Shown one piece after another: positions 16,201-26,334 of a stretch of 64,000 nt of DNA. The translations under genes and the position numbers were made by a program. The notes under the pieces are model-generated. The model searched no databases and was not told the origin of the DNA. It saw only the letters and a list, made by a program, of their open reading frames with translations. Source of the stretch: Bacillus cereus G9842 (GTDB taxonomy: Bacteria > Bacillota > Bacilli > Bacillales > Bacillaceae_G); assembly GCF_000021305.1 (NCBI RefSeq), contig NC_011772.1, positions 4,934,001 to 4,998,000 on the forward strand, given 5' to 3'. How positions within the stretch are numbered: the first letter of the stretch is position 1; every line of letters begins with the position of its first letter.

Positions 16201-17382
16201 TTAAAGCATAACCCCAACGATAATCGCTGATAATATACTTACTAACGTTGCACCGTATACAAGTTTTAAACCGAATGATGATACAACGTTTGCTTGTTTG
16301 CCATCGATACTCTTCGTTGCACCTGCGATAATTCCGATAGATGAGAAGTTCGCAAATGATACAAGGAATACAGAAAGAATACCAACTGTACGAGCCGATA
16401 AATCACCAGCTACTTTTCCAAGATCAAGCATCGCAACAAACTCGTTTGATACTAATTTTGTTGCCATAATTTGTCCCGCTGTTACCATTTCTGCTTGCGG
16501 GATGCCCATTACGAATGCTAATGGTGAGAAAATATATCCTAAAATAGCTTGGAATGTAATACCGAACATTGAATCAAACAAGCTATTGATTGCTGTAATT
16601 AATGCTACGAAACCAAGTAACATTGCCGCTACTGTGATCGCGATTGTGAAACCAAGCATAATATATTCGCTTAGCATTTCAAAGAATGATTGTTTCTTCT
16701 TATTTTCTAATTTCAGTGTATCTTCTTCTTCTGTAATATCGTACGGGTTAATAATATGAATGATAATGAAACCACTAAATAAATTTAATACAAGTGCTGT
16801 TACTACATATTTTGGTTCAATCATTTTCATATAAGAACCAACAATTGACATCGATACTGTCGACATAGAAGATGCACATAATGTATATAAACGATGTTTT
16901 GGGATTTTACTTAATTGATCTTTTACTGTAATAAATACTTCTGCTTGTCCAACAATGGCAGCTGCTACTGCGTTATATGATTCTAGTTTTCCTAGACCAT
17001 TTACTTTACTTAACAACGTACCAATAGCACGAATAAATATTGGTAAAATTTTAAAGTGTTGCAGAATTCCGATTAAAACCGCAAAGAATACGATTGGTAA
17101 TAGCGCTGTTAAGAAGAATGAAACCTCTCCTTTATTAACAAGACCACCAAATACGAAAACGATTCCAGCTTCCGCATATCCAAGAAGTGCGCCAAATCCA
17201 TCTGAAATTCCTTTTACTAAAATATAACCAACTTGCGTATTTAATAAGAAATAAGATAATACTAGCTGAATAATAAGCATAATTGCGATTGGTTTATACT
17301 TAATCTTCTTTCGATCGGCACTTATAAGAAAACCGAGTACAAATACAACGAGTAATCCTACAAGGAACATAACAAACTTCAT
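16201..17382 (-). CDS. nupC: Concentrative nucleoside transporter (NupC family)
   Basis: A 393-residue membrane protein of the CNT family, importing nucleosides with Na+ or H+. It shows the Nucleos_tra2 layout: an N-terminal helix block (about 1-80), a gate-like middle, and the C-terminal core with conserved EFVAMLDLG and the VGILSVFLVSFANFSSIGII stretch. The start follows GGAGG (spacing 9). The long upstream region (17383-17673) carries a 16-bp palindrome, AACATTCATGAATGTT, possibly an operator. I saw no purine riboswitch core there. B. subtilis has several CNT paralogues, so the exact counterpart is uncertain. Confidence 0.92.
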   Translation of the reverse strand: MKFVMFLVGLLVVFVLGFLISADRKKIKYKPIAIMLIIQLVLSYFLLNTQVGYILVKGISDGFGALLGYAEAGIVFVFGGLVNKGEVSFFLTALLPIVFFAVLIGILQHFKILPIFIRAIGTLLSKVNGLGKLESYNAVAAAIVGQAEVFITVKDQLSKIPKHRLYTLCASSMSTVSMSIVGSYMKMIEPKYVVTALVLNLFSGFIIIHIINPYDITEEEDTLKLENKKKQSFFEMLSEYIMLGFTIAITVAAMLLGFVALITAINSLFDSMFGITFQAILGYIFSPLAFVMGIPQAEMVTAGQIMATKLVSNEFVAMLDLGKVAGDLSARTVGILSVFLVSFANFSSIGIIAGATKSIDGKQANVVSSFGLKLVYGATLVSILSAIIVGVML

Positions 17383-17589
17383 TAATAAAATCCTCCATTT
17401 AACTCTTCATTAACGTTGAACGTCTGACCATTCGAAACAAGAAATAATCCGAACTTTCCATTTCTCCTCCAAAACCTTCAATCGGATAGGAAAGATCATA
17501 AAACCTCTTATTTCAAAGGCATTTTCCATTCTAACATAAATCATAATTCATATCCGCATTTTTCTTAAAAAAAATACGTTTTATTATGA

Positions 17590-17605
17590 AACATTCATGA
17601 ATGTT
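17590..17605. promoter_or_regulatory. 16-bp perfect palindrome upstream of nupC
   Basis: AACATTCATGAATGTT is self-complementary and lies about 210 bp before the nupC start. The binder is unknown. Confidence 0.35.
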
Positions 17606-17673
17606 CGTCTTTTTCATTATAAAGCGAAACTTTAATGAACGGGAGTTTCACTTCACACAAATAGCTGAACCAA

Positions 17674-17707
17674 CAAAAAATGAGCATCAAGTTTCACTTG
17701 ATGCTCA
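17674..17707 (-). terminator. Terminator of AGCS paralogue 2
   Basis: TGAGCATCAAG and CTTGATGCTCA pair around a 5-nt loop. The minus strand continues TTTTTTG. Confidence 0.88.
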
Positions 17708-17712
17708 CCTCA

Positions 17713-19155
17713 TTATACTGCTTTTTCTTTATCAGCTACCTCTGGCTTATCCCAACACTCTGTATTGTTCAAACCTGGAATAGACTCCGCATAAAAGACT
17801 GGATCTTTCCCTTGTTTCTTTTGCTTAATATAATCTGATAACGCTGCGAAAGCGTACTTAGAAAGGAATACAATTGCTACTAAGTTAATAACAGCCATAA
17901 TTCCCATAAATAAATCTGCTAAATCCCAAACGATTTGAATTGTCGCCACGGACCCTAGCATAACCATACCAAGTACAGCAATGCGGTATGCATTTAATAG
18001 CACTTTACTTCCATTTAAGAACTCAATATTCGTTTCACCATAGTAGTAGTTACCTACTAATGAACTGAATGCAAACAAGAAGATTGCAACTGCTACAAAT
18101 ATAGAAGCCCATGGACCGATATGTTGACTTAACGCCTGCTGCGTTAATTGAATTCCATTTAAATCAGCTGCATTATGCACATCTGATAAAAGAATAATAA
18201 ATGCTGTACAACTACAAATTAATAATGTATCTGTAAATACCCCTAAAGTTTGAATGAAACCTTGTTTAACTGGGTGCGTTACGTTTGCAGTCGCTGCTGC
18301 GTTCGGCGCACTACCCATACCTGCTTCATTTGAGAATAATCCACGTTTTACCCCTAATAAAATCGCAGCTCCTAATCCTCCACCTACTACTTCTTTAATT
18401 CCGAAAGCATGTAAGAAAATTTCTTTAAATACATATGGAATTGCCGTAATGTTTGTTACAACAACGAATAATGCCACTGCTACATAAATAATTGCCATTA
18501 CTGGAACAATCATTTCAACCGCGCGAGCAATTCGTTTTACTCCGCCGAAAATAATAACTGCAAGTAAACCAGCCATAACAAGACCTACTAATCTACTATC
18601 TGTTTTGAACGCCCCATCAAAGGCAGCCGCTACAGTATTAGACTGTACAGCGTTAAAAATCAATCCGAAACTTACTGTTATTAGAACAGAGAACACAACA
18701 CCTAACCAGCGTTTCTTTAAACCCTTTTCCATATAATACGCTGGGCCCCCACGGAATGCATTCCCATCTTTTACTTTATAAATTTGCGCTAATGTGCTCT
18801 CTACAAATGCAGAAGCACCCCCAATTACCGCGATTAACCACATCCAAAATACTGCTCCTGGACCACCTGCTGAGATTGCAATAGCTACACCAGCTAAGTT
18901 ACCAGTACCTACACGAGAAGCTGTACTCATACAAAACGCTTGAAATGATGATACGCCGCTCTTCTCTTTTTGCGCTTTTCTCGTTTTCGAGCTTGCTCCA
19001 TCCCCAAGCAAACGAATCATTTCACCGAAGTAACGAACTTGGACAAATTTCACACGAAATGAAAAATAGAGCCCTAACCCAATTAACATCGCAATAATGA
19101 CATATGACCAAAGGATATTATTTACATCCCCAATTACCCTAGCTAAAAAATCCAT
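17713..19155 (-). CDS. Sodium:alanine/glycine symporter family protein (AGCS), paralogue 2
   Basis: A 480-residue transporter of about 11 TM helices with the family signature GLFSNEAGMGSAPN and the GTGNLAGVAIAISAGGPGA segment. The ATG at 19155 (MDFLARVIGD) aligns with the starts of the other two paralogues and has GAGGGGG upstream; an ATG nine codons earlier would bury that site. It is the most diverged of the three copies in this window. It lies downstream of paralogue 3 in the same direction but behind that gene's own terminator... the 290-bp gap (19156-19446) is AT-rich and probably holds its promoter. Substrate: small amino acid, exact one unknown. Confidence 0.92.
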   Translation of the reverse strand: MDFLARVIGDVNNILWSYVIIAMLIGLGLYFSFRVKFVQVRYFGEMIRLLGDGASSKTRKAQKEKSGVSSFQAFCMSTASRVGTGNLAGVAIAISAGGPGAVFWMWLIAVIGGASAFVESTLAQIYKVKDGNAFRGGPAYYMEKGLKKRWLGVVFSVLITVSFGLIFNAVQSNTVAAAFDGAFKTDSRLVGLVMAGLLAVIIFGGVKRIARAVEMIVPVMAIIYVAVALFVVVTNITAIPYVFKEIFLHAFGIKEVVGGGLGAAILLGVKRGLFSNEAGMGSAPNAAATANVTHPVKQGFIQTLGVFTDTLLICSCTAFIILLSDVHNAADLNGIQLTQQALSQHIGPWASIFVAVAIFLFAFSSLVGNYYYGETNIEFLNGSKVLLNAYRIAVLGMVMLGSVATIQIVWDLADLFMGIMAVINLVAIVFLSKYAFAALSDYIKQKKQGKDPVFYAESIPGLNNTECWDKPEVADKEKAV

Positions 19156-19446
19156 ATTTGCATTGCCCCCTCTTCCTAACAATAAGAAAATTATATTCTA
19201 AAAACTTTAAGTAATCAAGAACTTTATGTAAGGTTTTATAACATGAATATGTTAATAAAATTAACATACGTGTTTTTTTTACATAAAAATATAGCCATTA
19301 CATACATTTATCCAATACTCAATCACTTATCCTCTTCGACCAGTCATACTTTTAATACAGCACGTTCCCCACAAATAACGAGAGAGAAATAAACAAAAAA
19401 ATTATATTAATAATTACCTCTCACCCTTTTCATCATTTCCTACAAC

Positions 19447-19487
19447 AAAAAAGGCGAGCATCGAATTCACCTCGATGCTCGCCTTTT
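19447..19487 (-). terminator. Terminator of AGCS paralogue 3
   Basis: AAAAGGCGAGCATCGA and TCGATGCTCGCCTTTT form a perfect 16-bp stem around a 7-nt loop, directly after the stop codon. Confidence 0.93.
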
Positions 19488-19490
19488 CAT

Positions 19491-20921
19491 TTACACTGCT
19501 TTTTCTTTATCTGTTACCGCTGACTTATCCCAACACTCTGTATTCGTTAAACCAGGAATAGAATCTGCACTGAAGACTGGATCTTTTCCTTGTTTCTTTT
19601 GCCTTACATAGTCTGCCAATGCAGCATACGCAAATCGGCCGAGAAGTGTAATCGCAATTAAGTTCGTGATTACCATTAGCCCCATAAATAAGTCCGCCAT
19701 ATTCCATACAACTTGAAGCGTCGCAACAGAACCGAATAATACCATTCCAACTACCGCAATACGATAAATTGTTAACCACGTTTTGCTTTGCTTAATGAAT
19801 TCAATATTTGTTTCACCATAATAGTAGTTTCCTAGAAGTGAACTAAATGCAAATAAGAAAATAATAATCGCTAAGAAACTGCTCGCCCATGGGCCAATTT
19901 GTGAACTTAATGCATTTTGTGTTAATTCAATACCTTCTAAATTCGTTGCTTTATATGCACCAGAACATAGTACGATAAATGCTGTTGATGTACATACTAA
20001 GAATGTATCTACTAATACTCCAATCGTTTGAATAAAACCTTGTTTCGCTGGATGCGTTACATCAGCTGTTGCTGCCGCATTCGGCGCACTACCCATACCT
20101 GCTTCGTTCGCAAATAATCCGCGCTGAATACCATATTTCATCGCAGCACCGATACCGCCACCTACAGCTGAATCTAAACCAAATGCACCTTTAAAGATTT
20201 CCGTAAACACATCTGGTATTAAATAGAAGTTTTTAATGACAACAAAAATAGCTACGGCAATATAAATAAGCGCCATTGGCGGAACAATCATTTCCGACAT
20301 ACGTGCAATACTTTTTACACCACCAAAAATAATAACCGCAACTAATGCAGCTAATACAATACCAACAATATAACGCTCTAAGCCAAATGCATTTTCAAAT
20401 GCTAATGTTACTGTATTTGCTTGTACTGAGTTGAAAATTAAACCGTAACTAATTGTAATCAGAATAGAGAACCAAATCCCCATCCAACGTTTATTTAAAC
20501 CTTTTTCCATATAATAAGCAGGACCACCACGGAAGCCACTGCCATCTTTTATTTTATAAATTTGCGCAAGCGTACTTTCTACGAAACTTGAAGAAGCACC
20601 GATAATCGCAATAACCCACATCCAAAATACAGCTCCAGGCCCTCCCATAGAAATAGCTAACGCTACACCAGCTAAGTTCCCGATACCAATACGAGCTGCA
20701 GAACTCATACAAAATGCTTGGAACGATGATACACTGCCCTTTTTACGTGTCTTGCCAGTTAGTCCATCACTCATTAAACGAATCATTTCTCCTAAATGAG
20801 TAAGCTGTACGAATTTCAATTTAATAGAAAAATAAAGCCCTAAACCAATTAACATTGCAATAAGAATATATGACCAAAGAATCGTATTCGTTGATGAAAC
20901 GAATTGTTCCAAAATATTCAT
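19491..20921 (-). CDS. Sodium:alanine/glycine symporter family protein (AGCS), paralogue 3
   Basis: A 476-residue membrane symporter, very similar to paralogue 1 (9774-11207) through the whole core, for example GIGNLAGVALAISMGGPGAV and GLFANEAGMGSAPNAAATA. It starts at an ATG behind AAAGGAGGGG. The neighbouring paralogue 2 follows after a terminator, so the two are separate units. Three AGCS genes within 12 kb suggest local duplication followed by inversion or transposition of one copy. Likely substrate alanine, glycine or glutamine with Na+. Confidence 0.93.
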   Translation of the reverse strand: MNILEQFVSSTNTILWSYILIAMLIGLGLYFSIKLKFVQLTHLGEMIRLMSDGLTGKTRKKGSVSSFQAFCMSSAARIGIGNLAGVALAISMGGPGAVFWMWVIAIIGASSSFVESTLAQIYKIKDGSGFRGGPAYYMEKGLNKRWMGIWFSILITISYGLIFNSVQANTVTLAFENAFGLERYIVGIVLAALVAVIIFGGVKSIARMSEMIVPPMALIYIAVAIFVVIKNFYLIPDVFTEIFKGAFGLDSAVGGGIGAAMKYGIQRGLFANEAGMGSAPNAAATADVTHPAKQGFIQTIGVLVDTFLVCTSTAFIVLCSGAYKATNLEGIELTQNALSSQIGPWASSFLAIIIFLFAFSSLLGNYYYGETNIEFIKQSKTWLTIYRIAVVGMVLFGSVATLQVVWNMADLFMGLMVITNLIAITLLGRFAYAALADYVRQKKQGKDPVFSADSIPGLTNTECWDKSAVTDKEKAV

Positions 20922-21102
20922 ACAATTAACCCCTCCTTTTCTCCATAAAACGAATTATATTTAAAAAACATTCAAAAATCAACATTTTTCGACAATTTGC
21001 AATTTCCAAATATTAGCCAAGCGCGAAGTAACAATATCTTTATGACTCTCCTCCCTCTAACTGTGCATACTAAAACAAAAAATAAATCTACAAACTACCC
21101 CA

Positions 21103-21141
21103 TTGACAAAAACACCTACCTGTAACTATAATGATTACAAC
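21103..21141 (+). promoter_or_regulatory. Promoter with overlapping inverted repeat before oxidoreductase gene
   Basis: TTGACA (21103-21108) and TATAAT (21127-21132) are 18 bp apart. Around the -10, TGTAACTATAATGATTACA has TGTAA/TTACA arms, and CCTGTAAC is echoed by GGTTGTAAC downstream. This looks like a redox- or HxlR/MarR-type operator; the regulator is not identified here. The rest of 20922-21221 shows nothing else. Confidence 0.55.
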
Positions 21142-21221
21142 AGGTTGTAACAAACCTAATTACAATACATTCATTCACTTTCAGATATACAATTTAACAA
21201 AACACTTTGGAGGGATTTATT

Positions 21222-21860
21222 ATGAAAATCGGAATTATCGGAGCAACTGGTAAAGCAGGAAGTCGTATTTTAAAAGAAGCATTAGATCGTGGACATGAAG
21301 TAACTGCAATCGTAAGAAACGCTGCAAAAATTACAGAAGAAAACGTAAAAGTTTTAGAAAAAGACGTATTTTCTCTTACATCTAACGACCTACAAGCATT
21401 CGACGTAGTTGTAAATGCATTTGGCGCTCCAGCAGGGCAAGAACACCTTCACGTAGATGCAGGAAACGTACTTATTGAAGCTGTGAAAGGTGCACCAAAT
21501 ACAAAATTACTTGTAGTTGGCGGAGCAGGAAGCTTATTTGTAGACGAAGAAAAAACAACACGTGTATTTGATACACCAGGTTTCCCAGGCGAATACCTTG
21601 CAACAGCTCAAAACCAAGGTAAAAACTTAGAAATCTTGCAACAAACAAATGATATCACTTGGACATTCATCAGCCCTTCTGCACTATTCGCATTAGGAAA
21701 ACGCACTGGTTCTTACAAAGCTGGCAAAGACAATCTTCTTGTTAACTCAAAAGGTGATAGCTACGTAAGTTACGAGGACTTCGCAGTTGCAGCACTTGAT
21801 GAAATCGAAAATCCAAAACATGTAAACGAACGCTTCACAGTTGTTTCTGAAGCTGAATAA
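21222..21860 (+). CDS. NAD(P)-binding oxidoreductase, atypical SDR/NmrA type (YwnB-like)
   Basis: A 212-residue single-domain Rossmann protein opening MKIGIIGATGKAGSRILKEA; GATGKAG is the dinucleotide-binding glycine motif. A second hallmark is LLVVGGAGSLFV, and the DITWTFISPSALF region is typical of NAD(P)H-binding atypical SDRs such as B. subtilis YwnB. No classical YxxxK catalytic pair is obvious, so it may be a redox sensor or flavin/biliverdin-type reductase. The ATG at 21222 follows GGAGGG. It is monocistronic, under a strong promoter with an overlapping inverted repeat. Confidence 0.9.
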   Translation: MKIGIIGATGKAGSRILKEALDRGHEVTAIVRNAAKITEENVKVLEKDVFSLTSNDLQAFDVVVNAFGAPAGQEHLHVDAGNVLIEAVKGAPNTKLLVVGGAGSLFVDEEKTTRVFDTPGFPGEYLATAQNQGKNLEILQQTNDITWTFISPSALFALGKRTGSYKAGKDNLLVNSKGDSYVSYEDFAVAALDEIENPKHVNERFTVVSEAE

Positions 21861-21861
21861 T

Positions 21862-21899
21862 AAAAAAGCTCGTAAAACATAATGTTTTACGAGCTTTTT
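21862..21899. terminator. Bidirectional terminator between oxidoreductase and enhancin genes
   Basis: AAAAAGCTCGTAAAACAT pairs with ATGTTTTACGAGCTTTTT, a stem of about 17 bp between two convergent genes. Confidence 0.93.
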
Positions 21900-21903
21900 C
21901 TTA

Positions 21904-24900
21904 TTATCGTACTTGCTCTAAGCCATTTTGAGTAATCTTGAAGGAAATCTCTTTAAATTTTTTCGCATCCCCTTTTCCAATTAACTCACCAGTTTTATAC
22001 CAACTTAAACGATCAGATTCTGCATGATACACTTTTACTACATCACCATACTCGAACATCATACCATTTACTTGCTCAGCAAAATTCTTTGAAGTTTCTT
22101 GTCCTTCTGCTGTTACATGTTTTTTCTCCGTTCCATTTTGATCATATAGGGTAATTCCCATATATAATTCATTGTTAAAGTAACTATGAATTTGTTCATT
22201 TGTAGACGTTACATGTAGTTTCTTATCATCATGATTTAACGTTACAATAGAACGAATATCATCACCCAGCCCTTGGTATACAAGACTATCTCCATATGTT
22301 ACTTCTACTGGTACTTCCGTTACTTTCTTATTTCCAAAACGGTCTTTCGTTTCTACTTTTACTGTTTGTTTACCGATTTTTGTTGTATTTGGTTTTTCTA
22401 CAAATCCAATTACTTCTCTATCTTTCACTTGAACAAAGTTTTTTGCATCTAATTTATCAGCGTTTGTTGCGATTACTACTTTTTGCGGTATAGCTGTTAC
22501 TTCTTGTTGTGCTTCCATTCTCTCAAAACCTTGCTCTGTCACTTTAAAGAGCACTTCATGAACACCATACTGCGCATTCATTAGTTCATTCTTTTTATAC
22601 ACTTTAAATCTATCAAACTCTCTTTGATATACCTTTATTACATCACCGTATTCAAAAGTCATTCCATTAAATTGTTCTGCAAATACTTTCGTATTCTCCG
22701 ATGCTTTTACTGATAAATCTTTCTTCTCTTTTCCATCCTTATCATACACAGTCATTCCCATATACTTCTCATCTGCAAATGAAGTATGCATTGGACCTTC
22801 TGAATCTGTTGTACTGAATTTCTTTTCTTCATGATTTAATGTAACAATCGATTTAATATTCGTTTCGTCGTGCCATGTACCGAAGAACATAATGCTATCT
22901 CCGTAAATCACTTCTACTGGCACTTCTGTTATTTGCTTATTACCAAAGCGATCTTTCGTTTCTACTTTTACTGTTTGTTTTCCAACTTTTGCTGTAGTTG
23001 GTTTTTCTACAAATCCTACTACTTCTCCGTCTTTCACCTGAACAAAATTTTTCACTTCTAATTTTTCAACATCTGTTCCGATTACTACTTGTTGAGGTTT
23101 CGCTGTGACTTCTTGCAACATATCCATTCTCTCAAAACCTTTTTCTGTCACTTTGAAGAATAGTTCTTTTGTTCCTTTTTTCTCACCTTGACCAGTAAGT
23201 GTATTATTTTGATACCATTTCAAACGATCCGGTTCTGCGTGGAATACTTTCACTACATCTCCATACTCGAACTGTATACCATTCACTTGCTTCGCAAAGT
23301 TCTCTGATGTTTCTTGTCCCTCTGCTGTTACATGTTTTTTCTCTTTTCCTTCTCCATCGTATAACGCGATCCCCATGTATAGCTCTTTATTAAAATACTC
23401 ATGAATTTCGCTATCCATATCAGTTGCATGGAATCTCTTCTCTTCGTGCTTTAAAGTTACAATTGAAGCAATATCATCGCCATTTCCTGCATATGCAATG
23501 CTATCTCCATAAACCACTTCTAATGAAACTTCCGTCACTTTCTTATTACCAAAGCGATCTTTCGTTTCTACTTTTACTTTTTGTTCACCAATCTTTGTCG
23601 TATTCGGTTTTTCTACAAATCCTACTACTTCTCCGTCTTTGACTTGCACAAAATCTTTTGCTTCTAATTTTTCAACGTCAGTTCCAATAACTACTTTTTG
23701 TGGTACTGCTGTTACTTCTTGCAGAGCTTCTAATCTTTCAAATCCATTTTCAGTAATTTCGAAGAATAATTCTTTTATTTCTTTATTTTTTCCTTCTCCC
23801 ACATATAAACCTTTTTGATACCAATGTAAACGTGAAGACTCTGCATGGTATACTTTCACCACATCTCCATATTCAAATGCTAACCCATTTGCTTCCTTGG
23901 CAAAAGCTTCTGTATTCTCCAAGCCTTTTACCTCTATATTTTTCTTCTCTTTTCCCTCTTTATTGTACAAGGTGAATTCAAAATACTTCTCATCTCCAAA
24001 GTAATCATGAATCAAATTATCCGTATCTGTCGCACTCATTTTTTTCGTATCATGATGTAACGTTATAATCGATTTCATATCGTCACTACCATAACTTAAT
24101 CCATATACAAATAGGCTATCTCCATAAGTTACTTCTACTGGCACTTCCGTCACTTTCTTATTTCCGAAACGATCTTTCGTTTCTACTTTTACTTTTTGTT
24201 CACCGATTTTCATTGTATTCGGTTTTTCTACAAAACCAATTACTTCTCCACCTTTTACTTGAACAAAGTTTTTCGCTTCTAATTTTTCAGCGTCTGCCCC
24301 GATTAATACTTTTTGCGGTACTGCTTCTACTTCCTGTATACCGTCTATTAGTTCATATCCTTGTGGAGTAATCTTAAAGAACTTTTCTTTTTTATTCTTA
24401 GCTCCACCTTGATCTACAAGTTTATTACTTTGATACCAATCGAAACGACTTGGTTCTGCATGATATACTTTCATAATATCGCCATATTGAAGTTCAACAC
24501 CTTCAAGTTGCAAAGCAACCTTTTTAGAATTTTCTTGCCCTTCTATAGAAATATTTTTCTTTTCATTTCCATCCTTATCATATAAGGTAATCCCTACATA
24601 CTTTTCATTTTTAAAGCGCTCATGAAACTCATTACCAACGAAAGAAACGTTGATTTTCTTTTCATCATGAAGGAGCGTTATAACAGAATTTACCTCATCA
24701 CCGTAACCTTTAAATACCATAGTATCTCCATAAAGACTGTTAACTGGAACAGAAATGAAATTTCTCTGTCCTTTCTCATCCTCAATTTCTACTAATACCG
24801 CTCTTTTTCCAACCTCTAAATACGGCCACATAATTCTACCTGTTACTTTTACATTTTCACCTAAATTTTGAACAAGACTATTTGCTAGATTTTCATTAAA

Positions 24901-26334
24901 ATTCGCACCAACGATGAGATCTTGTACCACAGTAGACGCTTCACCATAAGGAAGCCCGCCGTATGGTTTCACTTGTTTTTCACGAATAATATTACTATCT
25001 GTTGCTTTCCATATTTCTTTTTCTAATTTAGGTAAATTTAAATTTTCGATTTTCCCTCTAACCTCATCATTTGGACCTAATCCCCATTTCTCAAAAAACG
25101 GCACTAAGTTTTGTTTAGCCGCTTTCGATGCCATATAAATAAACATTTGCTTTTTATCTTCATCTGAAGCAGGCATTTCAGATTCTGGTAATAAGCGATA
25201 CATTTGATGTAAATTAGGGTAAAAATGCTCTCCATAAGCTAAATCAAGTTGCCAAAACATTACTAGTTTCTCGAATTCTTCCATCTTTTTTTGAGCATCA
25301 GGATTATCTAAGTAAGCAAAAGCTTTTTTATAATGACCATCTTCTTCTAGACTTGATTTATTGCCTAACATTCTTTGAACCGATAATGAATATATATTTA
25401 CTGTTACTTCTCCTACACCTGACCAAAACCAAGGAGCTTGCTGATGTAAATGCCCTACTTCATGCCACGGTCCCCAGCCATCTCCTTGTAATCTCTTTAT
25501 ATTTAAAACCCTATCCATAGTCTCTGGAACATACCCTGTATGATAATGAGTAGCAAACATCCAATCATCTTTATCTGGTTTTCTCTTTTCAACAAATTGG
25601 ATATAGTGGTTTGGAGCTTTTGACACCCCTATACCATCTTCAGATAATCCTGCTACAGAATTTTCAAAGCGAATAATCTTATCATGTAGCCTCATTAATT
25701 CTACTGGATCCGTCTCTCCCATATAGTTTGCCACTGCTTCAGGACTTGCAGTAATTAAACTTCTCTCAGCCTTCAATTCAACTGCATAAGGATTTTTATA
25801 CTTTTTTAACATTGCATCCCAATCTTTTTTTGTGTGTTTCCCTAATACAAATAATGGAAAATGACTTCCTCCATGAATAACTGAAGCTGTTACTTCGCCA
25901 TCATTATTCATGTTATAAAAATATAGTATTCCACCTCTTGAAGATGAAATATTATTTTCACCAGGTTTTAACTCAAATTCTTCAAACCCTTTTTCATCAT
26001 ATGACTTCGTTCCTATGAACGCTTTAATAGATTGCGTTCCTTTTATTTCAATTTTAATTTCTTCATTTGGACCAGCATAAATTCCAGTTGGTTCATTTGT
26101 TGAAAGTACATAACGTACTTTTAAGCGTTTTTGCTCTTCTTCAACACTACCTTTCCCAGGCAAATGAAACGTTCTCTGCTCCAAACGATTCTCTTTACTC
26201 TCTTCCAACTGCCCGCCCTTATTCTCTTCCAAAGGCGCCGCATATCCTTTCGATGCTTCGAAAGCTACTGGTGATAATAATGTAGATATACAAATACCAG
26301 CTACTAATACCCTACTCTTTTTCTGCTTTGACAT
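21904..26334 (-). CDS. Giant secreted M60-family (enhancin-like) metalloprotease with five repeated mucin-binding modules
   Basis: A 1476-residue secreted protein. A signal peptide (KKSRVLVAGICISTLLSP) ends near GYA-AP. A peptidase M60/enhancin domain fills about 70-520; HEVGHLHQ (first His about 291) followed by Glu in SGVGEVTVN gives HExxH-x(13)-E. Then five roughly 140-residue modules, each opening with YGDS/YGDT and ending before an HAE-RxxWY motif, start near 533, 736, 943, 1141 and 1348. Four short Ig-like linkers (VKVETKDRFGNKKVTEV) separate them. M60 enzymes cleave mucins; viral and B. thuringiensis (Bel) enhancins break insect peritrophic mucin. The ATG at 26334 has AGGGGA upstream; an ATG 12 codons earlier lacks a site. 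There is no LPXTG or SLH anchor, so it should be released or bind mucin. Confidence 0.92.
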   Translation of the reverse strand: MSKQKKSRVLVAGICISTLLSPVAFEASKGYAAPLEENKGGQLEESKENRLEQRTFHLPGKGSVEEEQKRLKVRYVLSTNEPTGIYAGPNEEIKIEIKGTQSIKAFIGTKSYDEKGFEEFELKPGENNISSSRGGILYFYNMNNDGEVTASVIHGGSHFPLFVLGKHTKKDWDAMLKKYKNPYAVELKAERSLITASPEAVANYMGETDPVELMRLHDKIIRFENSVAGLSEDGIGVSKAPNHYIQFVEKRKPDKDDWMFATHYHTGYVPETMDRVLNIKRLQGDGWGPWHEVGHLHQQAPWFWSGVGEVTVNIYSLSVQRMLGNKSSLEEDGHYKKAFAYLDNPDAQKKMEEFEKLVMFWQLDLAYGEHFYPNLHQMYRLLPESEMPASDEDKKQMFIYMASKAAKQNLVPFFEKWGLGPNDEVRGKIENLNLPKLEKEIWKATDSNIIREKQVKPYGGLPYGEASTVVQDLIVGANFNENLANSLVQNLGENVKVTGRIMWPYLEVGKRAVLVEIEDEKGQRNFISVPVNSLYGDTMVFKGYGDEVNSVITLLHDEKKINVSFVGNEFHERFKNEKYVGITLYDKDGNEKKNISIEGQENSKKVALQLEGVELQYGDIMKVYHAEPSRFDWYQSNKLVDQGGAKNKKEKFFKITPQGYELIDGIQEVEAVPQKVLIGADAEKLEAKNFVQVKGGEVIGFVEKPNTMKIGEQKVKVETKDRFGNKKVTEVPVEVTYGDSLFVYGLSYGSDDMKSIITLHHDTKKMSATDTDNLIHDYFGDEKYFEFTLYNKEGKEKKNIEVKGLENTEAFAKEANGLAFEYGDVVKVYHAESSRLHWYQKGLYVGEGKNKEIKELFFEITENGFERLEALQEVTAVPQKVVIGTDVEKLEAKDFVQVKDGEVVGFVEKPNTTKIGEQKVKVETKDRFGNKKVTEVSLEVVYGDSIAYAGNGDDIASIVTLKHEEKRFHATDMDSEIHEYFNKELYMGIALYDGEGKEKKHVTAEGQETSENFAKQVNGIQFEYGDVVKVFHAEPDRLKWYQNNTLTGQGEKKGTKELFFKVTEKGFERMDMLQEVTAKPQQVVIGTDVEKLEVKNFVQVKDGEVVGFVEKPTTAKVGKQTVKVETKDRFGNKQITEVPVEVIYGDSIMFFGTWHDETNIKSIVTLNHEEKKFSTTDSEGPMHTSFADEKYMGMTVYDKDGKEKKDLSVKASENTKVFAEQFNGMTFEYGDVIKVYQREFDRFKVYKKNELMNAQYGVHEVLFKVTEQGFERMEAQQEVTAIPQKVVIATNADKLDAKNFVQVKDREVIGFVEKPNTTKIGKQTVKVETKDRFGNKKVTEVPVEVTYGDSLVYQGLGDDIRSIVTLNHDDKKLHVTSTNEQIHSYFNNELYMGITLYDQNGTEKKHVTAEGQETSKNFAEQVNGMMFEYGDVVKVYHAESDRLSWYKTGELIGKGDAKKFKEISFKITQNGLEQVR

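Noticed and set aside
16298..16759. 153-codon frame opposite the nucleoside transporter
   Set aside because: It lies wholly antisense to a clear transporter gene, without a ribosome site or domain; it reflects codon bias of the real gene.
17383..17673. Purine riboswitch before the nucleoside transporter
   Set aside because: The conserved core of the purine aptamer was not found on the minus strand; only a simple palindrome is present.
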